In this document: piece by piece, positions 17,070 to 25,874 of the stretch
How the letters are laid out: the number at the start of each line of letters is the position of its first letter
How positions within the stretch are numbered: position 1 is the first letter of the stretch
Source of the DNA: Candidatus Sulfotelmatobacter kueseliae
GTDB taxonomy: Bacteria > Acidobacteriota > Terriglobia > Terriglobales > Acidobacteriaceae
Reading direction: 5' to 3'
Assembly: GCA_900290255.1 (NCBI GenBank)
Contig: OMOD01000163.1
Location: 1-40,750, forward strand
Length of the DNA stretch: 40,750 nucleotides
The notes under the pieces: model-generated
What the model saw: only the letters and a program-made list of their open reading frames with translations
What the model was told of the DNA's origin: nothing
Database searches by the model: none
Translations under genes and position numbers: made by a program

Positions 17070-20000
17070 GCCGCGTTCGTTTTCTGGTGATCCTTCTTGT
17101 GCTCAGCACGATAGCTGTCGCCCAGCGACGTCAGGCCAATAAGCCGTCCGAACCGGGCGTCATGCCCGTGGCGACAGGCGAGCCTGCCGAGACATTTCCT
17201 CCCGATGCCGGAGTAGTCCCACCGCCGAAACCGGCCGCTCCCAAGTCGCCCTTTGAAGGTATGAAGTACCGTCTCATCGGCCCGTTCCGGGGGGGCCGTG
17301 TGGTTGCTGTCACGGGGGTTGCCGGCCAGAACGATACCTACTACTTCGGCGCCGTCGCCGGAGGCATGTGGAAGACGACCGATGGTGGGCTCAACTGGAA
17401 ACCGCTCTGGGACAAGTTTCCCGAGGCGTCGCCCTCAGTCGGCGCCATCGCCGTGGCGCCCTCGGATCCGAATGTCATCTATGTTGGAACTGGCGAAGCC
17501 TGCATCCGCGGCAACATCGTTATAGGCAACGGCGTTTACAAGTCCACCGACGCCGGAAAAACATGGAAGTTCTCCGGCCTGCGCGACACGTATTCCATCG
17601 GGCGGATGATTGTTCACCCCAAAGATCCGAACACCGTGTTCGTGGCCGCGCTCGGGCATCCATTTGGACCGAACCCAACCCGTGGCATCTTCCGCTCCCG
17701 TGACGGTGGCAAGAGCTGGCAGCGTGTTCTCTACGTGGATGACAAGACCGGAGGCGTTGATATCCAGTTCGACTTGTCCAATCCAAGCATTCTCTTTGCC
17801 GGCATGTGGCAGGCCGACCGCAAGCCCTGGATGATGGAATCCGGCGGTCCTGGCAGCGGTCTCTATCGCTCCGCTGACGGCGGCGACACCTGGACGAAGC
17901 TTACCGGCAACGGGCTCCCCGATGGCATTCTCGGACGCGTCGGCGTCGCGACTACTTCGAATCCCAACCGTGTCTATGCTCTGATTGAGGCCGCCAAGGG
18001 CGGTTTGTTCCGCTCTGATGATGGCGGCGAGAAGTGGCAGCTCATGAATGACGACCGCCGCTACCGCCAACGCGCGTGGTACTACACTCACCTCTTTGCC
18101 GACCCCAGGAACCCCGACGTCGTCTACATCCTGAACACCGGAGCTTACCGCTCCATCGATGGCGGCAAGAGCTTCACGCCCATGCACACGCCACATGGCG
18201 ACAACCACGGACTATGGATCGATCCTGACAATCCACGGCGCCTGATCAACGGCAATGACGGCGGTGCAACCGTTTCCACCGACGGCGGTGCCAGTTGGAC
18301 GAGCCTCATGAACCAGCCGACGGCGCAGTTCTACCATATCGCCGCCGACAACCGGTTTCCGTATTGGCTCTATGGCGCGCAGCAGGATAACTCCTCCGTG
18401 GCGATTGCCGCGGCGAGTGCGCACGGTGGGATTGATCAGTCCGACTTTTATGCCGTGGGCGGCGGCGAGAGCGGATATATCGCTCCCGATCCCGAGGATC
18501 CCGAAGTGGTGTACGCGGGTTCGTATGGCGGTGACATTACGCGCTACGACCACCGCACCGAGCAGACCGAGATGATCAATCCATGGCCCCGCAATCCCAT
18601 TGGCTGGGGCATGGCCGACCTGCAGCATCGCTTCCAGTGGACTGAGCCTATCGTCTTTTCGCCACACGAACCGCACACGCTCTACTTCGCGGCCGAAGTA
18701 CTGTTCAAGACCACCGACCAGGGCAAGAGCTGGACGATCATTTCGCCCGATCTCACACGCAATGACAAGTCCAAACAGCAATCGTCCGGCGGTCCCATCA
18801 CGAAGGACAACACCGGCGTTGAGGTCTACGGCACGATCTTCTCGGTCGTCGAGTCACCGGCGCAGAAGGACCTCATCTGGGCGGGCAGCGACGACGGCCT
18901 CATCCACCTCACGCGCAATGGTGGGGCTAACTGGGACGACGTCACGCCCAAGGCTATGCCGGAATGGGGAACGGTCAGCATGATCGAAGCTCCGCTCAGC
19001 GACGCGGGCACTGCTTATGTCGCTGTTGAACGGCACAAATTGGACGACTTCGCGCCTTACATCTTCAAGACCGTGGATTTTGGCAAGACGTGGACTCTGC
19101 TGGTCAACGGCATTCCGAAAGACGACTATGTTCACGCCGTTCGTGTCGATCCCAAGCGCAAGGGATTGCTCTACGCGGGCACCGAGCGCGGTGTTTACGT
19201 CAGCTTCGACGATGGGGCGAATTGGCAACCACTGCAGCTCAATCTGCCGATGGCTCCTGTCAATGACCTGATCGTGAAGAACGATGACCTCGCGGTCGCC
19301 ACGCACGGACGCTCGTTCTGGGTCCTCGACGATATCTCTCCGCTGCGGCAGTGGAGCGACTCGCTCAAGAGCGAAGATGTGCATCTGTTCACACCGGCTG
19401 ATCCAAACCACACGACATTTCCACCGTCATTCTTCGGGGGCAGCGGCAACGCGGGACAGAATCCGCCTGCAGGCGCAGTGATTTACTACTACCTGAAGAC
19501 CGAGATCAAGAAGCCCGAAGAAAAGAAAGACGAGAAGAAGGACGACGCGTCCGCCAGTGCGTCGGCTTCCACTTCAATTGCGGCCGCACCTTCGCCGGGC
19601 GCAGCGCCTGATTCTTCTGCCTCGGAGGACAAGGACAAAGAGCCGCGCGTCAAGATTGAAATCCTCGATTCGACGGGTAAGGTCGTTCGAACCTATCCGC
19701 CGAAACATTCTCCGGCCACGGAAGGCGAAGAAAATTTCTTCGCGCGCTCGCAACCGGGCGAAATCGCGACCGAAGCCGGCATCAATCGCTTCGTCTGGGA
19801 CCTCCATTACGAAGGCGCCCCGCGGATTCCGAACTCGCCCCTCTGGGGAGGCTCCCCCGACGGTCCTGTCGCGTTGCCTGGCGACTACCAGGTGCGCCTG
19901 ACTGTGGACGCTAAATCACAGATGCAGCCCTTCAAGATCGTTCCTGATCCACGGCTGCATGTTTCTGCCGAGGACCTGAAGAAGCAGTTCGATCTCATGC

Positions 20001-20449
20001 AGGCCATCCTCGGCAAAGTCACCGAGGTGCACGACGCAATCCGGCAAATCCGCGATGTTCGGGCGCAGATGACCGCGCTCAACAAACGCCTGAAAGAAGA
20101 AAAGAACCTGAACGCCAAAATACTCGCCGATGCAGGCTCTGCCCTCGACAAGAAAATGACCGTGGTGGAGGAGGCGCTCATCCAAACAAAAGCCAAGAGC
20201 GGACAGGACGTGCTGAATTATCCGATCCGGCTCAATAATCTGCTCGTGGCACTCGGCGGCGTGGTCTCGAGCGCCGACGCGGCCCCCACGAAGCAGGATT
20301 ACGACATGTTCGACGACCTCGGCAAGCAGGCGGACGAGCAAGTGACGAAGTGGAACGAGATCGTGAAAACCGATCTCGCAGCCTACAACCAGTTAGCGCG
20401 GGACAAAGCCGTGCCCGCCGTCGGGCTCAGTCCGGCAACCGAGCCATAG
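17066..20449 (+). CDS. Large secreted BNR/sortilin-type propeller protein
   Basis: This is an 1127-residue protein with a signal peptide (FLVILLVLSTIAVAQ), a Pro-rich linker, then a long array of BNR (Asp-box) repeats. Examples are KTTDGGLNWKPL, KSTDAGKTWKF, RSRDGGKSWQRV, RSADGGDTWTKL and STDGGASWTSL, spread over residues about 70-760. This is the VPS10/sortilin-like ten-bladed fold common in Acidobacteriota. A low-complexity Lys/Glu/Ala/Ser segment follows near 815-870, then a FlgD-like Ig domain (INRFVWDLHYEGAPR) and a charged helical tail (970-1110). Despite frequent naming as a glycosyl hydrolase, no catalytic residues for sialidase activity can be defended. It probably binds or scaffolds extracellular ligands. 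Its start overlaps a short upstream frame. Confidence 0.85.
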   Translation: MSRVRFLVILLVLSTIAVAQRRQANKPSEPGVMPVATGEPAETFPPDAGVVPPPKPAAPKSPFEGMKYRLIGPFRGGRVVAVTGVAGQNDTYYFGAVAGGMWKTTDGGLNWKPLWDKFPEASPSVGAIAVAPSDPNVIYVGTGEACIRGNIVIGNGVYKSTDAGKTWKFSGLRDTYSIGRMIVHPKDPNTVFVAALGHPFGPNPTRGIFRSRDGGKSWQRVLYVDDKTGGVDIQFDLSNPSILFAGMWQADRKPWMMESGGPGSGLYRSADGGDTWTKLTGNGLPDGILGRVGVATTSNPNRVYALIEAAKGGLFRSDDGGEKWQLMNDDRRYRQRAWYYTHLFADPRNPDVVYILNTGAYRSIDGGKSFTPMHTPHGDNHGLWIDPDNPRRLINGNDGGATVSTDGGASWTSLMNQPTAQFYHIAADNRFPYWLYGAQQDNSSVAIAAASAHGGIDQSDFYAVGGGESGYIAPDPEDPEVVYAGSYGGDITRYDHRTEQTEMINPWPRNPIGWGMADLQHRFQWTEPIVFSPHEPHTLYFAAEVLFKTTDQGKSWTIISPDLTRNDKSKQQSSGGPITKDNTGVEVYGTIFSVVESPAQKDLIWAGSDDGLIHLTRNGGANWDDVTPKAMPEWGTVSMIEAPLSDAGTAYVAVERHKLDDFAPYIFKTVDFGKTWTLLVNGIPKDDYVHAVRVDPKRKGLLYAGTERGVYVSFDDGANWQPLQLNLPMAPVNDLIVKNDDLAVATHGRSFWVLDDISPLRQWSDSLKSEDVHLFTPADPNHTTFPPSFFGGSGNAGQNPPAGAVIYYYLKTEIKKPEEKKDEKKDDASASASASTSIAAAPSPGAAPDSSASEDKDKEPRVKIEILDSTGKVVRTYPPKHSPATEGEENFFARSQPGEIATEAGINRFVWDLHYEGAPRIPNSPLWGGSPDGPVALPGDYQVRLTVDAKSQMQPFKIVPDPRLHVSAEDLKKQFDLMQAILGKVTEVHDAIRQIRDVRAQMTALNKRLKEEKNLNAKILADAGSALDKKMTVVEEALIQTKAKSGQDVLNYPIRLNNLLVALGGVVSSADAAPTKQDYDMFDDLGKQADEQVTKWNEIVKTDLAAYNQLARDKAVPAVGLSPATEP

Positions 20450-20493
20450 CGACGATAACGATACCTCCGGAGGCATGATTCGATCAGGGACTC

Positions 20494-20516
20494 GCAGCGG
20501 CGAGAAACTCCGCTGC
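20494..20516. other. Hairpin between BNR gene and Crp/Fnr gene
   Basis: A perfect inverted repeat GCAGCGG/CCGCTGC has a nine-base loop. It lies 45 bases after the BNR stop and lacks a T-run, so it may be a processing or weak termination structure. A ten-base palindrome CCTCCGGAGG lies just before it at 20464-20473. Confidence 0.35.
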
Positions 20517-20602
20517 CGGACAGGCCGTTCTGCTTCAGAACCACAGCGGAATCCGCCGGCACGGTTGGACCCTCCTCGTGCGTGTGCGCCAGCCCACTTC
20601 GG

Positions 20603-20618
20603 TACAATAGCCGCCGTG
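20603..20618 (+). promoter_or_regulatory. Possible -10 element for a leaderless Crp/Fnr transcript
   Basis: TACAAT at 20603-20608 is followed after seven bases by the GTG start at 20616. This spacing puts the transcription start at or next to the start codon, and no Shine-Dalgarno site is present. The -35 region is weak. Confidence 0.35.
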
Positions 20619-21320
20619 GCGGAAATCAAGGTTGACCGCGCTCAGACACTGGCGAAGGTCCAGCTCTTCTCCGGGCTCACGGAATCCGAACTCGCTTTCC
20701 TGGCCCAGCGAGCAGTGCCTCGCCGTTTTTCTCCGGGCGAAGCCGTTTTCAGCGAGGGCGAGCCGTGCGCGGGACTGTATGTCGTCGATTCCGGACACGT
20801 CCGCATCTTCAAAAGTTCCGCCGGTGGACGTGAGCAGGTTCTCAGTATCGATGGGCCAGGCAGTTCCGTCGCAGAGCTACCAGTTTTCGATGGAGGAAAC
20901 TACCCGGCCTCGGTGACCGCGGTTGACGACGCCACACTTCTGTTTGTCAGTAAACAAGACTTTCAGGCACTCTGCCTGGCTCATCCTCAAGTTGCGCTCA
21001 AGGTGCTGCGCGTGGTCGGTGCTCGGCTGCGACGGCTGGTGGGAATCATCGAGGAGCTTTCATTTACCACAGTGCGGCACCGGCTGGCTTCGTTCCTCTT
21101 GCGCCTTGCCCGAACCGAAGGCAAGCCCACGGCTGACGGAGTGGAAGTCACTCTGCCGGTCAGCAACCAGGAATTGGCGTCGCAGATCGGAACTGTCCGC
21201 GAATTGGTTTCCCGGAACCTCTCCCGCCTCCAATCCGAAGGCTTCGTAAAGATCGACGGCCGCATGGTGATCATTCACAATCTGAAGGCTTTGGAAGCCG
21301 AACTGCCGTCTGCCGAATAG
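20616..21320 (+). CDS. Crp/Fnr-family transcription regulator
   Basis: This is a 234-residue regulator. An N-terminal cyclic-nucleotide-binding-type beta-roll (residues 10-120, FSPGEAVFSEGEPCAGLYVV) leads through a dimer helix to a C-terminal winged helix. That domain has VSNQELASQIGTVRELVSRNLSRL, in which ELVSRNLSRL is the DNA-recognition helix. No Cys cluster for a 4Fe-4S sensor is seen at the N-terminus, so it is closer to DNR/NnrR/HcpR-like or Crp-like members than to Fnr. I take GTG 20616 as the start because the family fold begins there. The upstream in-frame ATG adds 47 residues without homology. The neighbours, RIC and a multiheme cytochrome, point to a nitric oxide or nitrosative-stress response. 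Confidence 0.87.
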   Translation: MAEIKVDRAQTLAKVQLFSGLTESELAFLAQRAVPRRFSPGEAVFSEGEPCAGLYVVDSGHVRIFKSSAGGREQVLSIDGPGSSVAELPVFDGGNYPASVTAVDDATLLFVSKQDFQALCLAHPQVALKVLRVVGARLRRLVGIIEELSFTTVRHRLASFLLRLARTEGKPTADGVEVTLPVSNQELASQIGTVRELVSRNLSRLQSEGFVKIDGRMVIIHNLKALEAELPSAE

Positions 21321-21370
21321 CTCTTTCGAGACCTCCCAACCCCGAGTCTGACGGCTTCTTGCGGTCGCCG

Positions 21371-21382
21371 TGACAAAAGTCA
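21371..21382 (+). promoter_or_regulatory. FNR/HcpR-like operator upstream of RIC gene
   Basis: TGACAAAAGTCA is a perfect TGAC-N4-GTCA dyad about 80 bases before the RIC start. Crp/Fnr-family NO regulators such as HcpR bind TTGAC-N4-GTCAA-type sites. The adjacent Crp/Fnr gene is the obvious candidate regulator. Confidence 0.55.
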
Positions 21383-21464
21383 TCGGCGCGCTGCCGTTGT
21401 TCGACTAACTTCAGAACAGCAAGCGCACCGCAAGGAATGGAGATGCGATGCCGAGGAGGATGCG

Positions 21465-22190
21465 ATGAGCGTGACCACCGAGAAAACTGTGCGGGAACTG
21501 GCTCTGGAAAGCCCTGCCGCAACCCGGGTTTTTGAAAAGCTGGGCATCGACTATTGTTGTGGCGGAAATCAATCTTTGGAACAAGCCTGCCGGGCGGCGA
21601 ATCTGCCGGTGGATCAGGTACTGGATTCCCTCGAAATGGCAGAACAGACAACGCGGACGAAACAGAAGGTACATGACTGGCAAAGGGAGCCGCTGGGAGA
21701 CCTGGTTGCGCACATCAAAGATACTCATCACAAGTACACGCGCGAGGAGATTGCTCGCCTTGGTCCTTTGCTTGAGAAGGTGTGCTCGGTCCATGGCAAG
21801 AACCATCCCGAGCTGCTGCATATTCGCGCGACCTTCGCCGGGTTGGCGCAGGAACTGACGATGCACATGATGAAGGAAGAGATGGTGTTGTTCCCCTACA
21901 TCATCAGGATGGAGGAGGCTGTCATTCAGAGTGAGCCCATCCTGCCGCCGCCTTTCGGCAGCGTGCAAAATCCGGTTTCGATGATGGAACATGAACACGA
22001 GTCCGCCGGCAATGCATTACGCTCTATGCGTAAGGCCAGCGACGGTTACATGCCCCCGACTGATGCATGTATCAGCTACCAGACTCTCTACAAGGCGTTG
22101 TCTGAATTCGAGGCTGATCTGCATGAGCATATTCACCTGGAAAACAACATCCTGTTCCCGCGAGCGATTGCGATGGAACAGACGCAGTAA
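21465..22190 (+). CDS. Iron-sulfur cluster repair di-iron protein (RIC, ScdA/YtfE family)
   Basis: This is a 241-residue protein of the RIC family that repairs Fe-S clusters damaged by nitric oxide or peroxide. The N-terminal ScdA_N domain has YCCGGNQSLEQAC (residues 26-38). The hemerythrin-like domain supplies di-iron ligands in HIKDTHHKY, HGKNHPEL, MHMMKEEMVLFP, MMEHEHESAG and HEHIHLENNILFP. GGAGG lies five bases before the ATG. It is 144 bases after the Crp/Fnr gene, with an FNR-like box between them, and 75 bases before the octaheme cytochrome. These three probably form one nitrosative-stress or nitrogen-oxide module. Confidence 0.93.
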   Translation: MSVTTEKTVRELALESPAATRVFEKLGIDYCCGGNQSLEQACRAANLPVDQVLDSLEMAEQTTRTKQKVHDWQREPLGDLVAHIKDTHHKYTREEIARLGPLLEKVCSVHGKNHPELLHIRATFAGLAQELTMHMMKEEMVLFPYIIRMEEAVIQSEPILPPPFGSVQNPVSMMEHEHESAGNALRSMRKASDGYMPPTDACISYQTLYKALSEFEADLHEHIHLENNILFPRAIAMEQTQ

Positions 22191-22265
22191 CCGACTCGAA
22201 GCCAGCAGACGCACCAGGTAGCTCGGACTATGATTGCGGTAAGAACGTTGCGATCGGAGGTGCCC

Positions 22266-23546
22266 ATGCGCTTTATGGCTTTTCTCAGCTTTCTCCTCTT
22301 CCCGCTGATGACAGTTGCTCGTGCCCAGGTGTCCGCAGAAGGCCAGGCATGCCTGGATTGCCACAGCAGCAGTACGCCGGGAATTGTGGAGCAGTGGCGA
22401 GAGAGCGCCCACGCCAGGAAGAATGTGGACTGCTATTCGTGCCATCGTGCAAATGAAAAAGATCCGGCAACCTTTGAGCACTATGGCCAGCGCATCGCCG
22501 TGATTGTCACACCCAACTACTGCGGGCGCTGTCACGGCAAAGAAGTAGAACAGTTCGAAAAGAGTCGTCATTCTCAGGCAGCACAATTCATCGGGTCTCT
22601 GGATAACATGTTGGGAGAGGTAGTTGAGGGCGGCCCAGCCGCGGCGAACGGATGCCGGCAGTGTCACGGGAGCGAAGTCAAGTATTTGAAAGACGGCAAA
22701 TTTGATGCCGATACGTGGCCGAACAGCGGGATTGGGCGCGTGAATCCTGACGGCAGCCGAGGCTCCTGCGCTGCCTGTCACGGACGGCACTCCTTCAGCT
22801 CAGCCCTGGCTCGCCAGCCCGAGAACTGTGGAAAGTGTCACCTGGGTCCCGATCATCCGCAAATGGAGATCTACACCGAATCGAAGCACGGCATTCAGTT
22901 CCGCGCCAACATTGCCAAGATGAACCTGGACGCAAAGTCGTGGGTGGTTGGCAAGGATTACTCCGCGGCGCCTACCTGCGCAACCTGTCACATGAGCGCC
23001 ACTACTAATCAGCCAGTGACCCACGATGTGGGCGACCGTATCAGCTTCACACTTCGGCCAGTCGTCAGCATCAAGCTGGAAAACTGGGAGAAGCGTCGTG
23101 CTGCCATGCAGGACGTTTGCTCAAACTGCCACGCCACCGGCTGGGTCGAGAACTTCTATAAGCAATACGAGAACACGATCGATCTCTACAACGAGAAGTT
23201 TGCCAAGCCAGCCAAAGCGATCATGGATAAGCTCTATGCCGCCAACAAGCTTACGAAAACACCGTTCGATGAAAAGATCGAATGGACCTACTACGAGCTC
23301 TGGCATCATCAGGGGCGGCGCGCTCGGATGGGCACGGCAATGATGGGCCCGGACTACACTCAGTGGCACGGCTTCTACGAAGTCGCGAAGACGTTCTATA
23401 CGGAATTCATTCCCGAAGCTGAGGCGCTTCTTCCCGGCGTGACGGCGGACGTCATGAACAGCCCTTACCACCAGTGGACTAAGGGCCTTAGCAAAGAACA
23501 GCTCCAACAACAGCTCGAGTTTTATAAGAAGAAGTACAACCAGTGA
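22266..23546 (+). CDS. Octaheme cytochrome c of the hydroxylamine oxidoreductase family
   Basis: This is a secreted 426-residue cytochrome with a signal peptide (FMAFLSFLLFPLMTVARAQ) and exactly eight CxxCH motifs: CLDCH, CYSCH, CGRCH, CRQCH, CAACH, CGKCH, CATCH and CSNCH. The C-terminal MMGPDYTQWHGFYEV is typical of the HAO family. HAO proteins either oxidise hydroxylamine or hydrazine, or reduce nitrite or hydroxylamine. The direction depends on a Tyr-heme crosslink that I cannot judge from sequence. GGAGG lies five bases before the ATG at 22266. The context of RIC plus a Crp/Fnr regulator favours NO or hydroxylamine detoxification, or nitrite reduction, over energy-yielding nitrification. 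Confidence 0.9.
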   Translation: MRFMAFLSFLLFPLMTVARAQVSAEGQACLDCHSSSTPGIVEQWRESAHARKNVDCYSCHRANEKDPATFEHYGQRIAVIVTPNYCGRCHGKEVEQFEKSRHSQAAQFIGSLDNMLGEVVEGGPAAANGCRQCHGSEVKYLKDGKFDADTWPNSGIGRVNPDGSRGSCAACHGRHSFSSALARQPENCGKCHLGPDHPQMEIYTESKHGIQFRANIAKMNLDAKSWVVGKDYSAAPTCATCHMSATTNQPVTHDVGDRISFTLRPVVSIKLENWEKRRAAMQDVCSNCHATGWVENFYKQYENTIDLYNEKFAKPAKAIMDKLYAANKLTKTPFDEKIEWTYYELWHHQGRRARMGTAMMGPDYTQWHGFYEVAKTFYTEFIPEAEALLPGVTADVMNSPYHQWTKGLSKEQLQQQLEFYKKKYNQ

Positions 23547-23856
23547 TGCGCGTTCGCTATGAGAAGCGGGCAGACATTCACGAGGCATTTCTGTCCTTGG
23601 GGTGCGCTCTGATCTGCTGGCACATGCTGCGAGTCCTGGCGCCGATCCTGTCTGCGACTTTGGCGGCAGCCAATGCGCTCTACCCGTGCAGGTGGAGAAT
23701 AGCTCGTTACCTGGGGAACTGGCACCCCAGTGCGTCCGGGTAATTTCTAGGCTCGCCCGAGGTGCGGTTCATGCTAACGCCACGTTTCACGAGATGATAC
23801 TGGCAGGATATGATGCACCGGTGGAGTTTATCCCGTTTTGTATGAGGAGCATTTGC
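23547..23856. other. Intergenic region before the M61 peptidase
   Basis: A 65-codon frame (23546-23743) begins at an overlap with the cytochrome stop and has one hydrophobic stretch. It has no recognisable domain and I do not call it. A promoter candidate lies at 23786-23814. Nothing else was seen. Confidence 0.4.
23786..23814 (+). promoter_or_regulatory. Candidate sigma-70-type promoter for the M61 peptidase
   Basis: TTCACG (23786-23791) and TATGAT (23809-23814) are 17 bases apart, and the gene starts 43 bases downstream. The -35 match is partial. Confidence 0.4.
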
Positions 23857-25716
23857 ATGCAACCGCGCCGCATTCGCTCAGTAGTACTTCTCGCCTCAGT
23901 CCTGGCGCTGGCCGCGTCAGCCGCGCTCGCTCAAGAAGCAATCTCGGTTACCGTGGACGCAACGAAAACACAGCAGAAGCTGCTGCGCGTCGCGTTAGTC
24001 GTGCCGGTCAAGCCCGGACCGCTCACTCTTTATTATCCGAAATGGATTCCCGGCGAGCACGGGCCCGATGGACCCATCGCGAATCTCACCGGCCTCAAAT
24101 TCGAGGCGGACGGCAAGACCATTCCGTGGCAGCGCGATCTGCTGGATGTTTTCACCTTCCACCTGGAAATCCCCCGCGGCGTCAGCCATCTCAATGCCAG
24201 CTACGACTATCTTGAGCCCGACGGCGGCTCAGCCACTGACAAACTCCTGGTCCTCGAATGGAATGAAGTCGTACTCTACCCGGCGGACATTCCCGCCGAG
24301 AAGCTAACTTATGAAGCCAAACTTCTGCTGCCGGAAGGGTGGAAATTCGGCACACCGCTTCCCCTCGACAACGAATCAGGGAATCGAGTCTCATTCAAAC
24401 CGATTTCTCTGGATCTGCTCGTGGACTCGCCCGTAATTGCCGGAGAGTTTTATCGGACGATTGACCTCACGCCGCCCGGCGAAGCCATCCACCATGAAAT
24501 CGACATGGTCGCCGACAGCGAAGGCGCTCTGAACATGAGCCCCGAAAACCAGAAGGGGATGACCAACCTGGTCGCCGAATCGGGCAAACTTTTTGGCGCT
24601 CGCCACTATCGCGACTATCATTTCCTGCTCGCGCTCAGTGATCATGTCGCGCATTTCGGCCTGGAACACCACGAGTCGAACGACAGCCGCATGTCGGAGC
24701 GAGCTCTTCTTTCGCCCAGTTCCGGCATGTCGCTGGGCGGACTGCTGGCGCATGAATTCGTTCATTCCTGGAACGGCAAGTTTCGCCGCCCCGCTGATCT
24801 CACCGTCCCTTACTACGAACAGCCCATGAAAACGGATCTCCTGTGGGGCTACGAGGGGCTGACGGACTACCTTGGGCCCATGTTGGCCGCGCGCAGCGGC
24901 TTGTGGACGCCAGACCAATACCACGAGGCCCTGGCCGGCATTGCGGCCGCGCTTGGCCCCGGACGCCCCGGCCGTACCTGGCGCCCATTACTGGACACCG
25001 CCGTTGGAGAACCCGGACTTGGCTTCGCAAGAGGCGGCTGGTTCAACTGGCGCCGCGGCACCGATTACTACGACGAAGGCGATCTGCTCTGGCTCGAAGT
25101 CGCGACCATCATTCATCGCGAGTCTGGCGGCAAGAAATCGATTGATGATTTCTGCCAGGTATTCCACGGCGGTCCCAATAACGGCCCGGAGGTGAAGACC
25201 TATACCTTCGACGAGTTAGTGAAGGCGCTGAATGGAATAGCGCCTTTTGATTGGGCTGGCTTCTTCCACGACAGGTTGAATTCCACGTCCGCGGAAGCGC
25301 CAGTGGGAGGGATCGAAAACGGCGGCTGGAAAGTTACGTTTAGCAGCGAGCCTCCGAAGTCGGAGGGCCGCCGCAGTGGTCCCAGCGATGTTTATTCCAT
25401 CGGCCTTCAGGTGGGCAGCGATGGGGTTGTCAGCGATGCCATTGTCGGGAGTCCGGCGTTTGAGGCGGGCATCTCCTCGCAGATGAAGATCATTGGCGTG
25501 AATGGCCGCGTCTTCACCCAGGAGCTGCTCTCGGACGCGATCAAGTCTGCCAAGGACACATCCAAGCCGATTACACTCCTCGTCGTCGTGGACGATTATT
25601 TTCGAACCTGCACGATCAACTACCACGGCGGCGCCCGTTACCCGCACCTGGTGCGGGATGATGCGCGCCCGGACTATCTCGACGAGTTGATCAAGCCCCA
25701 CGCCGCGAGCCAGTAG
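23857..25716 (+). CDS. Secreted M61-family metallopeptidase with PDZ domain
   Basis: This is a 619-residue peptidase of the M61 glycyl-aminopeptidase family. A signal peptide ends near AALAQ (residue 26). A beta-rich N-terminal domain precedes the gluzincin catalytic domain with zinc ligands in HEFVH (299-303) and the third ligand Glu333 in WGYEGLTDY. A C-terminal PDZ domain covers residues about 520-600 (VGSPAFEAGISSQMKIIGVNG). The length suits the family. GAGGA lies eight bases before the ATG. It stands alone between the cytochrome and an amidohydrolase. Peptide scavenging in the periplasm or outside the cell is the likely role. Confidence 0.9.
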   Translation: MQPRRIRSVVLLASVLALAASAALAQEAISVTVDATKTQQKLLRVALVVPVKPGPLTLYYPKWIPGEHGPDGPIANLTGLKFEADGKTIPWQRDLLDVFTFHLEIPRGVSHLNASYDYLEPDGGSATDKLLVLEWNEVVLYPADIPAEKLTYEAKLLLPEGWKFGTPLPLDNESGNRVSFKPISLDLLVDSPVIAGEFYRTIDLTPPGEAIHHEIDMVADSEGALNMSPENQKGMTNLVAESGKLFGARHYRDYHFLLALSDHVAHFGLEHHESNDSRMSERALLSPSSGMSLGGLLAHEFVHSWNGKFRRPADLTVPYYEQPMKTDLLWGYEGLTDYLGPMLAARSGLWTPDQYHEALAGIAAALGPGRPGRTWRPLLDTAVGEPGLGFARGGWFNWRRGTDYYDEGDLLWLEVATIIHRESGGKKSIDDFCQVFHGGPNNGPEVKTYTFDELVKALNGIAPFDWAGFFHDRLNSTSAEAPVGGIENGGWKVTFSSEPPKSEGRRSGPSDVYSIGLQVGSDGVVSDAIVGSPAFEAGISSQMKIIGVNGRVFTQELLSDAIKSAKDTSKPITLLVVVDDYFRTCTINYHGGARYPHLVRDDARPDYLDELIKPHAASQ

Positions 25717-25874
25717 AAGTCAATAGTCTGGTCTCGGGAACGTCCAGTTGTGGCGTTTCAATTTGCGCGTTCGGGTCGACTTTAAGTCTGGTGCCATCCC
25801 TGCGCGCTGTCTCGCCCGCTCTTAAATTTGCAGCTACAATGGTCCCGTTCTTGGAAGCAAGAGGGAGGTTCCGG

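Noticed and set aside
17066..20449. Naming the BNR-repeat protein a sialidase or glycosyl hydrolase
   Set aside because: Asp-box repeats show a propeller fold only. No sialidase Arg triad or nucleophile Tyr arrangement could be identified.
23546..23743. A 65-codon frame overlapping the octaheme cytochrome stop
   Set aside because: It has one hydrophobic stretch but otherwise unremarkable composition, no ribosome site and no recognisable family.
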